Below are positions 29,146-36,149 of a stretch of DNA of 64,000 nt, piece by piece. A model generated the notes under the pieces. It had not been told where the DNA came from. It saw only the letters and a list, made by a program, of their open reading frames with translations, and did no database searches. Source of the DNA: Microbacterium sp. BK668 (GTDB taxonomy: Bacteria > Actinomycetota > Actinomycetes > Actinomycetales > Microbacteriaceae); the NCBI RefSeq assembly GCF_004362195.1, contig NZ_SNWG01000001.1, forward strand, positions 992,001-1,056,000, in the 5' to 3' direction. Made by a program: the position numbers and the translations under genes. Numbering within the stretch: position 1 is the first letter of the stretch; every line of letters begins with the position of its first letter.

Positions 29146-29471
29146 CCGGCTCAGTTCCCGACGACTTCATGGTGGAGGAACGCGCGATCATCGCCGGTCT
29201 TGCCGACTACGCGCGGGAGCTCTTCCCCGATGGCGTTGACGAGTGGGTCGACCGAACCGGACTCGGCGGGTTCACGATTCGGCGCGCTACCTGGCCGAAG
29301 TCGGTCAGCGTGAACACTGACCAGTGGATCCATGTGCAGGTCGGCTGGCGTCACTGGGAGTTGAATTACGACGCTCCAGGAACGGCGATGGCGCGTCGCG
29401 TGCTCCTGGGAGTGAGTCGTGGCGAGTTTCGCCGTTTCAGGACCTGGATACCTGGTCCAGCCCCGACATGA
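29142..29471 (+). CDS. Hypothetical protein A, 109 residues
   Basis: Starts at the ATG overlapping the putA TGA. No family recognised. It is a soluble, Trp-rich small protein with the stretch PKSVSVNTDQWIHVQVGWRHWEL followed by ARRVLLGVSRGEFRRF. A clear but diverged homologue lies at 31606-31938, where it again starts by overlapping the stop of a putA-end copy, and again a further putA-end copy follows. So gene plus repeat behaves as a unit of about 395 bp. GC content is visibly lower than in putA. A toxin, immunity or orphan accessory role is possible but not supported by any motif. Confidence 0.72.
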   Translation: MTGSVPDDFMVEERAIIAGLADYARELFPDGVDEWVDRTGLGGFTIRRATWPKSVSVNTDQWIHVQVGWRHWELNYDAPGTAMARRVLLGVSRGEFRRFRTWIPGPAPT

Positions 29472-29485
29472 ACCCAGAGAATGGG

Positions 29486-29538
29486 TCACAGACCAAGCGG
29501 TTCGGCAATCCCGACCCACCTTTGAGGACGTGATCTAG
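29486..29538 (+). repeat. putA 3'-end repeat, copy 1
   Basis: TCACAGACCAAGCGG, core TTCGGCAATCCCGACC (29501-29516), then a tail resembling the putA end with a one-base deletion (GACCCACC versus GACCACACC). Non-functional as coding sequence. Confidence 0.8.
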
Positions 29539-29855
29539 CTCTCGATGGGTCCGTCTGGCATGTCCCACTTATGAACCTGGCGCCAGCGGCGGGGGATGTC
29601 GCCGGTCGTTCGCCGATGCAAGCGGCCATCGGGTTCTAGGGAGACCGTTAGCGTCCGCATGACGAGCGGCCAGGTCGATCCCAGGAACCAGGCAACTGGA
29701 TTGATCAGGTCGACCGCGATCCGCCAGGCTGGGGGCATTACGGCGTGCTTCATCGTCATCTGGGTGGGGGTGCGCGGGCCATCCAGTTCCCACCCGTCGT
29801 TCATACGCCTCATCATCTCGAGCCGCATGTCTGCATCGGCATTGAATCCGGTCAC
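29535..29855 (-). CDS. Hypothetical protein, 106 residues
   Basis: Lies on the opposite strand between putA-end copies 1 and 2. The chosen GTG (29853-29855) has CATGCT six bases upstream, resembling the leaderless promoters of this genome; an ATG further in-frame upstream would give 136 residues. The sequence (MRLEMMRRMNDGWELDGPRTPTQ at the start, then a hydrophobic INPVAWFLGSTWPLVMRTLTV and a DGRLHRRTTGDIPRRW tail) matches no family I know. The pattern hints at a membrane-associated stretch. It may be a decayed cargo gene. Confidence is moderate because the region is small and of atypical composition. Confidence 0.5.
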   Translation of the reverse strand: MTGFNADADMRLEMMRRMNDGWELDGPRTPTQMTMKHAVMPPAWRIAVDLINPVAWFLGSTWPLVMRTLTVSLEPDGRLHRRTTGDIPRRWRQVHKWDMPDGPIES

Positions 29856-29941
29856 CCTGCCAGCATGATTGATTCCGACGCGCAGGCTGAACAGATGTGG
29901 ACAGCCGCGCCTTCGCAATCCCTGGCCTGGAACCGGACGGT

Positions 29942-29995
29942 TCACAGCCCAAGTGATTCGGCAACCCCGACCACACCTTTGAGGGCGTGATTTGA
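29942..29995 (+). repeat. putA 3'-end repeat, copy 2
   Basis: TCACAGCCCAAGTGA, core TTCGGCAACCCCGACC (29957-29972), then ACACCTTTGAGGGCGTGATTTGA. Nearly identical to copy 0 over the last 38 bp; an upstream TGA interrupts the frame. Confidence 0.82.
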
Positions 29996-30105
29996 CGTAG
30001 CTGGCATCCTAACTCTGGCCGAGGGACGCTAGTCGTCGCGTACGGAGTGCGCGCGTCGAGATGGAATCGTTCTCGTCGCATGGGAGTCTCTTTCGGGGAG
30101 GGCCT

Positions 30106-30609
30106 ATGGCGATTGAGATCACTCCGTTCCGTCGCGAGATCGACCGGTCGAACTTCCGGTGCGGAAAGCCGGAGCTCGACACGTGGATCGAGAGGTATGC
30201 GGGGCAGTCCGAGCGCAATGACACGACGCGGACGTTTCTCGCGTTAGAGGACGACGACACGCTTGTCGGCTACTACGCCACCACCGCGTGCGAGCTTGAC
30301 CTCGATGACGCAGCGTCTGCGTTCGGTGTCGGCAAGCGGAGGTACCCCGTTCCGGCAATGCTGCTCGCACGCCTCGCGGTCAGTGAGTCGGCGCAGGGGA
30401 AGGGCGTCGGCGGTCTGCTTCTCTACGATGCCCTTGAGCGGCTGCTGGACGTCTCGCAGTCGATTGGATTCGAAGTGGTTGTCGTCGACGCCATTGACCG
30501 CGGCGCGTCGGCCTTCTATCGACGATTTGGCTTCACTGCCTTCGAGGATGACGACCTTCATCTCTTCCTGACAACAAAATCACTGCGGTTGACATTCGCG
30601 AGCACCTAG
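30106..30609 (+). CDS. GNAT-type toxin (TacT-like acetyltransferase)
   Basis: 167 residues from ATG 30106 with GGGGAGG four bases upstream. Family features: FRCGKPELDTWIERYAGQSERNDTTRTFLA near the N-terminus, LLARLAVSESAQGKGVGGLLLYDAL as the acetyl-CoA loop, and FYRRFGFTAFEDDDLHLFL at the end, matching the TacT/AtaT group that acetylates charged tRNA and stops translation. The next gene is a DUF1778 antitoxin-like protein. The usual order is antitoxin first, so this pair is inverted. It sits between putA-end copies 2 and 3, in the low-GC accessory array. Toxicity is inferred from family only. Confidence 0.83.
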   Translation: MAIEITPFRREIDRSNFRCGKPELDTWIERYAGQSERNDTTRTFLALEDDDTLVGYYATTACELDLDDAASAFGVGKRRYPVPAMLLARLAVSESAQGKGVGGLLLYDALERLLDVSQSIGFEVVVVDAIDRGASAFYRRFGFTAFEDDDLHLFLTTKSLRLTFAST

Positions 30610-30645
30610 CGGATGCTTGTACATACACCGTAAGTACGAGCATCC
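30589..30645 (+). promoter_or_regulatory. Internal promoter and operator for the DUF1778 gene
   Basis: A consensus -35 TTGACA (30589-30594) inside the toxin end is followed 17 bp later by GATGCT (30612-30617). It overlaps an 11/12 inverted repeat GGATGCTTGTAC (30611-30622) and GTACGAGCATCC (30634-30645). This is a likely binding site for the ribbon-helix-helix antitoxin. Confidence 0.6.
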
Positions 30646-30656
30646 GTGAGGTCACC

Positions 30657-30977
30657 GTGGAAATCCAGGAATCAGGACGGTCGGCGCGCCTGAATATGCG
30701 AATCTCGCCTGAAGCGCTGGAACTGCTCAAGGCAGCGGCGGCGAAGCAGGAGCAGGACCTCAGTGCCTTTGTTCTCGGGACCGCGATGGAGCGTGCACGT
30801 GCGATCCTTCTCGAAGACCACGTTCTTCGTCTCTCCCCACACGCTGTGCTTCAGCTTGAGACGGCTCTCGATAGCGACGGGGTTGTCGTCCCACAGTTGG
30901 CAGAGCTGGTACGCCGCGTTCGTGGAAGCGACTCATCCCGAGGAATGGCTGATCGGCAAGCGTTCGCGGCTCGGTAG
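30657..30977 (+). CDS. DUF1778 (TacA-like) antitoxin
   Basis: 106 residues from GTG 30657; GTGAGG lies six bases upstream. The N-terminus RSARLNMRISPEALELLKAAAAKQEQDLSAFVL is the ribbon-helix-helix DNA-binding unit of DUF1778 antitoxins. The remainder (LSPHAVLQLETALDSD, PQLAELVRRV) would wrap the GNAT toxin. It follows the toxin instead of preceding it and has its own promoter with a palindrome at 30611-30645, so it probably represses itself. The C-terminal 15 residues look unusual for the family and may reflect drift. Confidence 0.82.
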   Translation: MEIQESGRSARLNMRISPEALELLKAAAAKQEQDLSAFVLGTAMERARAILLEDHVLRLSPHAVLQLETALDSDGVVVPQLAELVRRVRGSDSSRGMADRQAFAAR

Positions 30978-31057
30978 CGCGATGGGGTGGAAGTCTCTTC
31001 TCCGGGGCAGGCGATCCTGCGTGTGACCTGCTAGGTCCGGGGCGGCTCCCCGGCCAG

Positions 31058-31063
31058 TAGTCT
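31058..31063 (+). promoter_or_regulatory. Leaderless -10 hexamer TAGTCT
   Basis: TAGTCT ends 6 nt before the ATG of the DUF4262 gene; no strong ribosome site. Confidence 0.5.
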
Positions 31064-31069
31064 CGGAAG

Positions 31070-31525
31070 ATGGACACGCCGGGCGAGCAAGCGCTCGCCG
31101 ACCTGGGGAAACTGGTTGAGACCTACGGATGGGCCATCAGGCACGTGCTCGGCGACCCGGCGGGAACGATCGCGCCCTTCTCCTACACCGTCGGGCTAAC
31201 GGCAAGGGGCTGGGATGAGCTCCTGATAACCGGGCTGCCGACGGATGTCGCTGACGCGTTCATCCGAAATGCCGTCGACGAGCAGGCATCGACCGGGCCA
31301 TTCCGTGCGGGTGATCTGACTAGCGCGCTCACGGAATCCGGAGCCGTCGCGCTCCTGAGAGTCGAGGATCGCAGTGGGATGACTGCCGCTCGCGCCCTCC
31401 TGGGCGACTTCCAAGCGCTTCAGTTGGTGTGGCCGGACTCTCGCGACAATCTCCCGTGGGAGATGGGCTATCGAAACCCACCTGACGTCCAGCCTCTCTT
31501 CGGAGCTGATTGGCCAGCGTCATGA
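31070..31525 (+). CDS. DUF4262 domain-containing protein
   Basis: 151 residues. Family signatures: YGWAIRHVLGD, APFSYTVGLTARGWDELLITGLP, and the C-terminal LLGDFQALQLVWPDSRDNLPWE...PLFG. DUF4262 proteins are small cytoplasmic proteins of unknown biochemical function, scattered in accessory regions of Actinobacteria and Proteobacteria. It lies between putA-end copies 2 and 3 after the toxin-antitoxin pair, with its own leaderless promoter. Confidence 0.88.
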   Translation: MDTPGEQALADLGKLVETYGWAIRHVLGDPAGTIAPFSYTVGLTARGWDELLITGLPTDVADAFIRNAVDEQASTGPFRAGDLTSALTESGAVALLRVEDRSGMTAARALLGDFQALQLVWPDSRDNLPWEMGYRNPPDVQPLFGADWPAS

Positions 31526-31563
31526 GGTCGCCGCACGGCGTTGATTGCCGTGAGCTGCGGGTG

Positions 31564-31609
31564 CACCGCTTCGGCAACCGGGGCCCCACCTTTTGATGGC
31601 GTGATATGA
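31564..31609 (+). repeat. putA 3'-end repeat, copy 3
   Basis: CACCGC, core-like TTCGGCAACCGGGGCC (31570-31585), then a tail ending GATGGCGTGATATGA. As in putA, the terminal ATGA provides the start of the following hypothetical A-like gene. One extra T breaks the frame. Confidence 0.78.
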
Positions 31610-31938
31610 GCGGCGAGGCCCCCGACGGCTTCATGACTGAGGATTGGGCGATCATCGTCGCATCGTCGATCTCGCCAGCTACGTCCGTGAGCGCTTCCCG
31701 GGGGACGTTCACGGGTGGGTTGACACCACGGGCCTTGCGAGTTTTCAATGTCCGCCGCGACGCAGGGCCTAAGTCGGTCAGCGTGAACACGGACCAGTGG
31801 ATTCACGTGCAGGTGGGTGCGCGACACTGGGAGGTGGACTACGACGATGCTGGGGTGGCGCTGGCGCGTCGCGTACTCCGCGGTGTGAGTCGGGGCGAGT
31901 TTCGCCGGTTCAGGAGTTGCTACCCCCCGGAAACATGA
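31606..31938 (+). pseudogene. Hypothetical A paralogue with two compensating frameshifts
   Basis: 110 codons, homologous to the 29142-29471 protein at both ends (PDGFMTEDWAII; PKSVSVNTDQWIHVQVG...GVSRGEFRRF). Between about 31657 and 31742 it is read in another frame. The expected sequence LASYVRERFPGDVHGWVDTTGLASF is present there out of frame. An 8-bp near-tandem duplication (ATCGTCGC/ATCGTCGA, near 31652-31667) shifts the frame. One extra T in a TTTT run near 31740 restores it, so the total insertion is 9 bp. The protein may still be made with a scrambled middle. I treat it as a probable pseudogene; sequencing error is the alternative. Confidence 0.65.
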
Positions 31939-31951
31939 GGCCGGGGATGGC

Positions 31952-32005
31952 TCACAGCCCAAGCGCTTCGGCAACCCCGACCACTGGAGCGACGAGATCA
32001 TCTGA
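31952..32005 (+). repeat. putA 3'-end repeat, copy 4 (possible original end)
   Basis: TCACAGCCCAAGCGC, core TTCGGCAACCCCGACC (31967-31982), then CACTGGAGCGACGAGATCATCTGA. In frame it reads KRFGNPDHWSDEII and stop, an undamaged PutA-like C-terminus that differs from the one now attached to putA. Confidence 0.8.
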
Positions 32006-32027
32006 CCGGTGTGCTGCGGCATCCGAA

Positions 32028-32093
32028 TGTCAAGGATTCTTGACTCGGATGCCGCAGCCGACGTACGCTCTCGATGTCAAAGATTCTAGACAT
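32028..32093 (+). promoter_or_regulatory. Promoter flanked by twin XRE operators
   Basis: -35 TTGACT (32040-32045), 18-bp spacer, -10 TACGCT (32064-32069). Two matching palindromic sites flank it: ATGTCAAGGATTCTTGAC (32028-32044 region, over the -35) and ATGTCAAAGATTCTAGAC (32074-32092 region, over the start point). They match at most positions and lie 46 bp apart. They fit autoregulation by the XRE protein of this operon. Confidence 0.75.
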
Positions 32094-32105
32094 CGGGAGA
32101 GCGCC

Positions 32106-32540
32106 GTGGTGTACGAGGAACGCAACGTCTGGGCGAGCCTTCTCGTGAGCGTCGTCGGCATCGTGGTCTACATCGTGCTCGTTCTGCGCGCCGCGGATGG
32201 CGGTCCGCTCGCCGATGTGGACTGGGCGCCGCTCATGTTCTGGACCACCCTGGGTGGAATCGTCGTCGCGATCGTCGTGAGCGTCGTGTGGGGGATCCTC
32301 GCGGGGATGCGCGATCCCGAGGGGGTCGGCACGTCGGACCAGCGCGATCGCGACATCTCCCGCTTCGGCTCCCGGATCGGACAGGCGTTCCTCGTGATCG
32401 CAGGCCTGGGAGTCCTCGTCCTCTGCGCCGTGGAGGCCGACTGGTTCTGGATCGCCAACACGATGTTCTTCGGCTTCGCGCTCTCATCGATCGTCGGCGG
32501 CATCGCCAGCGTCACCGCCTACCGCCGCGGGCTCGTCTGA
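32106..32540 (+). CDS. Four-helix membrane protein, XRE-operon partner
   Basis: 144 residues from GTG 32106 (GTG 32109 is equally possible) with GGGAGAG upstream. Hydrophobic segments: VWASLLVSVVGIVVYIVLVL, APLMFWTTLGGIVVAIVVSVVWGIL, FLVIAGLGVLVLCAV and WIANTMFFGFALSSIVGGIASV, so four helices. The DVDW segment and the polar loop (DQRDRDISRFGSRIG) are typical of small membrane proteins paired with YgzD-type XRE regulators in Actinobacteria. The stop overlaps the start of the regulator. It may sense membrane state or act with the regulator; function unknown. Confidence 0.8.
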   Translation: MVYEERNVWASLLVSVVGIVVYIVLVLRAADGGPLADVDWAPLMFWTTLGGIVVAIVVSVVWGILAGMRDPEGVGTSDQRDRDISRFGSRIGQAFLVIAGLGVLVLCAVEADWFWIANTMFFGFALSSIVGGIASVTAYRRGLV

Positions 32541-32761
32541 TGGTCAAGCCGACTCGCGTCACGAACACGATCCGTGCGAGGCGCGAGCAGGCGGGCATGA
32601 CTCAGGCCGAGCTCGCTCGCCGGGTGGGTGTCACCCGCCAGACCCTCATCGCGATCGAGCTGGGCCGCTACTCGCCGACGCTCGAGCTAGCCTTCCAGAT
32701 CTCGCGCGTCTTCGGCGCGGGCCTGGACGACCTCTTCCACTACCCCGAGGAGACCCCATGA
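32540..32761 (+). CDS. XRE family transcriptional regulator
   Basis: 73 residues, essentially one helix-turn-helix: IRARREQAGMTQAELARRVGVTRQTLIAIELGRYSPTLELAFQISRVFG, followed by GLDDLFHY. This matches the short YgzD/XRE class. ATG overlaps the previous stop (TGATG) and its own stop overlaps the next start (ATGA), so three genes form one operon. The two palindromes around the operon promoter are the likely binding sites. Confidence 0.93.
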   Translation: MVKPTRVTNTIRARREQAGMTQAELARRVGVTRQTLIAIELGRYSPTLELAFQISRVFGAGLDDLFHYPEETP

Positions 32762-33780
32762 ACCGACCGACGGATGCCGCGACCCCCGCCCTTCCCGCCA
32801 GCATGACGGCCTGGCGGCAGTCGCGTTACGGCGGTCCCGAGGCGGTGGCGGCCGAGACCGTCGAGGTTCCCGTGCCGGCTGCCGGGGAGGTTCTGCTGCG
32901 CGTCGCCGCGACGGCGCTCAATGCTGCCGACGCGCACCTCATGCGAGGCGAGCCGCTGCTGATCCGCCCGTTCTTCGGCGTCCGCCGGCCCCGGCGGCCC
33001 GTACGGGGCATGGACGTCGCCGGAACCGTCGTCGCGCTCGGCCCCGATGTCGACGGACTCGCCGTCGGAGACGATGTGGTCGGCGAGCTCCCCGGGGGCG
33101 GTCTCGCGCCCTACGCGACCGCGCCCGCGACGCGCCTCGTGCGCCGTCCGCCCGCGATCAGCGCGAAGGATGCCGCGGCTCTCCCGATGGCCGCGGGAAC
33201 CGCGTGGCAGGCGCTCGACCTGGCGGGCACGGCGGAAGGCGGCCGAGTGCTCGTCCTCGGGGCGTCGGGCGGCGTCGGCACCTACGCGGTGCAGCTCGCC
33301 GCGCAGCGCGGTGCCGAGGTGTGGGCCCTGACCGGAGCCCGCTCGATCGAGCTCGTCACGAGCCTCGGCGCGAGCCGCGTCTTCGACTACGCGCTCGTGC
33401 AGCCGGGCAGCGGCGACCTCCCCCTCGACGCGTTCGACGCCGTCATCGACATCGCGGGCCGTGCGCCGCTGCGGGATCTCCAGCGACTCCTCCGGCCGGG
33501 AGGACGCGTCGTGCTGGTCGGTGGCGAGGGCGGTCGGGTGCTCGGTCCCGTCGGACGGATGCTGCGCGCCGCCCTGCTCTCGCTCGGGTCGAGCCGTCGG
33601 ATCCGCTCGCTCGCGGCGAGAGCGAACCCCGATACGCTCCGCGAACTGCTCTCGCTCGTCGTGTCCGGTGGGGTCCGGCCGGTGATCGAGCAGACCTACC
33701 CGCTCGCGTCGGCGCGAGAGGCGCTCGCCCACGTCGACGGCGGCCATACGCTCGGCAAGGTCGTCGTGACAGCCGACTGA
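32758..33780 (+). CDS. NAD(P)-dependent MDR-family oxidoreductase
   Basis: 340 residues, zinc-independent medium-chain reductase of the quinone oxidoreductase type. N-terminal GroES-like domain (AWRQSRYGGPEAV, GMDVAGTVVALGPDVDGLAVGDDVVGELP), then a Rossmann domain with VLVLGASGGVGTYAVQLAAQRGAEV, and the end YPLASAREALAHVDGGHTLGKVVV. No structural-zinc Cys cluster is seen. The start overlaps the XRE stop, so it is likely expressed under the same autoregulated promoter. The substrate is unknown, probably quinones or enones. Confidence 0.9.
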   Translation: MNRPTDAATPALPASMTAWRQSRYGGPEAVAAETVEVPVPAAGEVLLRVAATALNAADAHLMRGEPLLIRPFFGVRRPRRPVRGMDVAGTVVALGPDVDGLAVGDDVVGELPGGGLAPYATAPATRLVRRPPAISAKDAAALPMAAGTAWQALDLAGTAEGGRVLVLGASGGVGTYAVQLAAQRGAEVWALTGARSIELVTSLGASRVFDYALVQPGSGDLPLDAFDAVIDIAGRAPLRDLQRLLRPGGRVVLVGGEGGRVLGPVGRMLRAALLSLGSSRRIRSLAARANPDTLRELLSLVVSGGVRPVIEQTYPLASAREALAHVDGGHTLGKVVVTAD

Positions 33781-33918
33781 CCCCGTCATCGCATCCGTCC
33801 CCTTCACAGGTGTTTCGCACGCGCCGTGAGACAATGGATGCGGCGTGCCCGTGTTGATGGCTTCTTCAGCCCCGCCGGGCCTCTGGACAGCGTCCGCCGC
33901 CCCGTCGAAGGAGCACGA

Positions 33919-34791
33919 ATGTCCATGCAGCACACTGCGCCTCTTCCCACCACTTCGGTTCCCCGCATCCAGCAGCACCGCCGCTACCTCATGTGCCGGC
34001 CGGAGCACTTCACGGTGAGCTACACGATCAACCCGTGGATGGAGCCGGCGAACCCCACCGACACGGCGCTCGCCGTGCGGCAGTGGCAGGCCCTGTACGA
34101 CACCTACCTCGCGCTCGGCCACGAGGTGCAGCTCATCGACCCGCTCCAGGGCCTGCCAGACATGGTCTACACCGCCAACGGCGGCTTCATCATCGACAAC
34201 GTCGCCTACGGTGCGAAGTTCCGCTTCCAGGAGCGCGTGCCGGAGGGCCCCGCCTTCATGGACTGGTTCCGCGACAACGGCTTCGAGGTGATCGAGCCGC
34301 GCGAGGTCAACGAGGGCGAGGGCGACTTCCTGCTCGTCGGCGACACGATCCTCGCGGGCACGGGCTTCCGCTCGACGGGTGACAGCCACCGGGAGATCGG
34401 CGAGGTGTTCGGCAAGGAGGTCGTCTCGCTGAACCTGGTCGACCCCCGCTTCTACCACCTCGACACCGCCATCGCGGTGCTCGACCCGGTCGAGGGCCCC
34501 GGCGGGGTCGAGCGCGCCAACATCGCCTACCTCGAGCACGCGTTCGACGCCGAGGGACAGGCCATCCTCGCCGAGCGCTACCCCGACGCGATCCGCGTGT
34601 CCGATGAGGACGGCGCCGTCTTCGGACTCAACTCCGCCAGCGACGGGCTCAACGTCATCATCTCGCCGCGCGCCAAGGGCTTCGAGGCGCAGCTGCGCGA
34701 GCGGGGCTACAACCCCGTGCTCGTCGACCTCTCCGAACTCCTGCTCGGCGGTGGCGGCATCAAGTGCTGCACCCTCGAGCTGCGGCGCTGA
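33919..34791 (+). CDS. ddaH: Dimethylargininase / arginine-modifying guanidino hydrolase
   Basis: 290 residues from ATG 33919 with AAGGAG five bases upstream. Member of the pentein/amidinotransferase fold: YTANGGFIIDN, NEGEGDFLLVGD, FYHLDTAIAVLD (His) and the C-terminal GGGGIKCCTLEL with the probable nucleophile Cys283. The family cleaves guanidino compounds (dimethylarginine to citrulline; some relatives convert arginine directly to ornithine and ammonia). Directly downstream lies ornithine aminotransferase, so a route arginine to ornithine to glutamate semialdehyde is attractive. That product joins PutA's second step. Substrate choice cannot be read from sequence. Confidence 0.88.
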   Translation: MSMQHTAPLPTTSVPRIQQHRRYLMCRPEHFTVSYTINPWMEPANPTDTALAVRQWQALYDTYLALGHEVQLIDPLQGLPDMVYTANGGFIIDNVAYGAKFRFQERVPEGPAFMDWFRDNGFEVIEPREVNEGEGDFLLVGDTILAGTGFRSTGDSHREIGEVFGKEVVSLNLVDPRFYHLDTAIAVLDPVEGPGGVERANIAYLEHAFDAEGQAILAERYPDAIRVSDEDGAVFGLNSASDGLNVIISPRAKGFEAQLRERGYNPVLVDLSELLLGGGGIKCCTLELRR

Positions 34792-34802
34792 AGGACCACG
34801 TC

Positions 34803-36032
34803 ATGACCCCCTCGCAGAGCCCGACGCTCGACACCTCCACGATCCGCATCATCGGGTCGGAGGAGCAGCACGTCGCGCACAACTACCACCCGCTCCCCGT
34901 GGTCATCTCGCGCGGAGAGGGATCCTGGGTGACGGATGTCGAGGGCAAGCGCTACCTCGACCTGCTCTCGGCGTATTCCGCCCTCAACTTCGGCCACCGG
35001 CATCCGGCTCTCGTCGCCGCCGCAGAGGAGCAGCTCGGACGCCTCACGCTCACGAGCCGCGCGTATCACAACGACCGGCTCGGGGAGTTCGCGACGGCGC
35101 TGGCCGACCTGTGCAAGAAGGACGTCGTGCTGCCCATGAACACGGGCGCCGAGGCCGTGGAGACGGGCATCAAGGTCGCCCGTGCGTGGGCGTACCGCGT
35201 GAAGGGCGTCGCGCCGTTCTCGGCGACGATCGTCGTGGCCAACGGCAACTTCCACGGGCGCACGACGACGATCGTCGGCTTCAGCGACGATCCGCAGGCG
35301 CGCGCCGACTTCGGTCCGTTCACGCCCGGGTTCGTGTCGGTGCCGTTCGGGGATGCCGAGGCCATCGAGGCGGCGATCACCCCCGAGACGGCTGCCGTCC
35401 TGGTGGAGCCGATCCAGGGCGAGGCGGGCGTCGTCATCCCGCCGAAGGGCTATCTGCGTGCCGTGCGCGAGATCTGCACGCGGCACGACGTGCTCTTCAT
35501 CGCGGACGAGATCCAGTCCGGCCTCGGCCGCGTGGGGGAGACCTTCGCGTGCGACCGGGAGGGTGTCGTGCCCGACGTCTACCTCCTCGGCAAGGCCCTG
35601 GGCGGAGGCATCCTCCCCCTCTCGGCGGTCGTCGCCGACCACGAGGTGCTCGGCGTCATCCAGCCGGGTGAGCACGGGTCGACCTTCGGCGGGAACCCGC
35701 TCGCGTCGGCCGTGGGCAAGCGGGTGGTCGAGATGCTCGCGACCGGGGAGTTCCAGACGCGGGCGGCCGCGCTCGGCGAGCACCTCGAGGCGAAGCTGGC
35801 CGAGCTCGTCGGCAACGGCGTGACGGCGGTTCGCATCGCGGGACTCTGGGCCGGGATCGACATCGATCCGGCCCGGGGCACGGGCCGCGACGTCGCCGAG
35901 CGTCTGCTCGCCCGCGGTGTGCTGGTCAAGGACACGCACGGGCAGACGATCCGCATCGCGCCGCCTCTGGTCATCCGCGCGACCGAGCTCGACTGGGCGG
36001 TCGAGCAGCTGAAGGTCGTCCTCGAGCCCTGA
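34803..36032 (+). CDS. rocD: Ornithine aminotransferase
   Basis: 409 residues, class III PLP aminotransferase. Converts ornithine and 2-oxoglutarate to glutamate semialdehyde and glutamate. Motifs: MNTGAEAVETGIKVARAWAY, FHGRTTTIVGFSDDP, EPIQGEAGVVIPPKGYL, FIADEIQSGLGRVGETFACDREGV, and PLP-lysine Lys264 in YLLGKALGGGILPLSAV. Ribosome site GAAGGA. It begins 11 bp after the ddaH stop, a conserved pair in Microbacteria. A palindromic element (locus B) follows the stop. Confidence 0.95.
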   Translation: MTPSQSPTLDTSTIRIIGSEEQHVAHNYHPLPVVISRGEGSWVTDVEGKRYLDLLSAYSALNFGHRHPALVAAAEEQLGRLTLTSRAYHNDRLGEFATALADLCKKDVVLPMNTGAEAVETGIKVARAWAYRVKGVAPFSATIVVANGNFHGRTTTIVGFSDDPQARADFGPFTPGFVSVPFGDAEAIEAAITPETAAVLVEPIQGEAGVVIPPKGYLRAVREICTRHDVLFIADEIQSGLGRVGETFACDREGVVPDVYLLGKALGGGILPLSAVVADHEVLGVIQPGEHGSTFGGNPLASAVGKRVVEMLATGEFQTRAAALGEHLEAKLAELVGNGVTAVRIAGLWAGIDIDPARGTGRDVAERLLARGVLVKDTHGQTIRIAPPLVIRATELDWAVEQLKVVLEP

Positions 36033-36053
36033 CGGCGCCCGGCCCCGAGCGGT

Positions 36054-36128
36054 CGGAAACAGGCGATCCGGCGGAGACAGGAAGATCGCCGACACCTCCG
36101 CCTGTCCTCGGCGAGTCGCCTGTTTTCG
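36054..36128. repeat. Quadripartite hairpin element, locus B
   Basis: Word ACAGGCG occurs directly at 36059 and, as ACAGGAA, at 36077, then inverted (CGCCTGT) at 36099 and 36117. Each arm has an 18-bp period. The outer copies form a 12/13 inverted repeat (AAACAGGCGA and TCGCCTGTTT are perfect). Lies between the convergent rocD and molybdoprotein genes. Confidence 0.75.
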
Positions 36129-36149
36129 GGGACGGACGGATGCTGGGAC

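Noticed and set aside
29142..32005. Prophage or integrative element at the putA 3' end
   Set aside because: Repeat-bounded layout fits insertion, but no integrase, replication or structural gene is present, so I report only the array.
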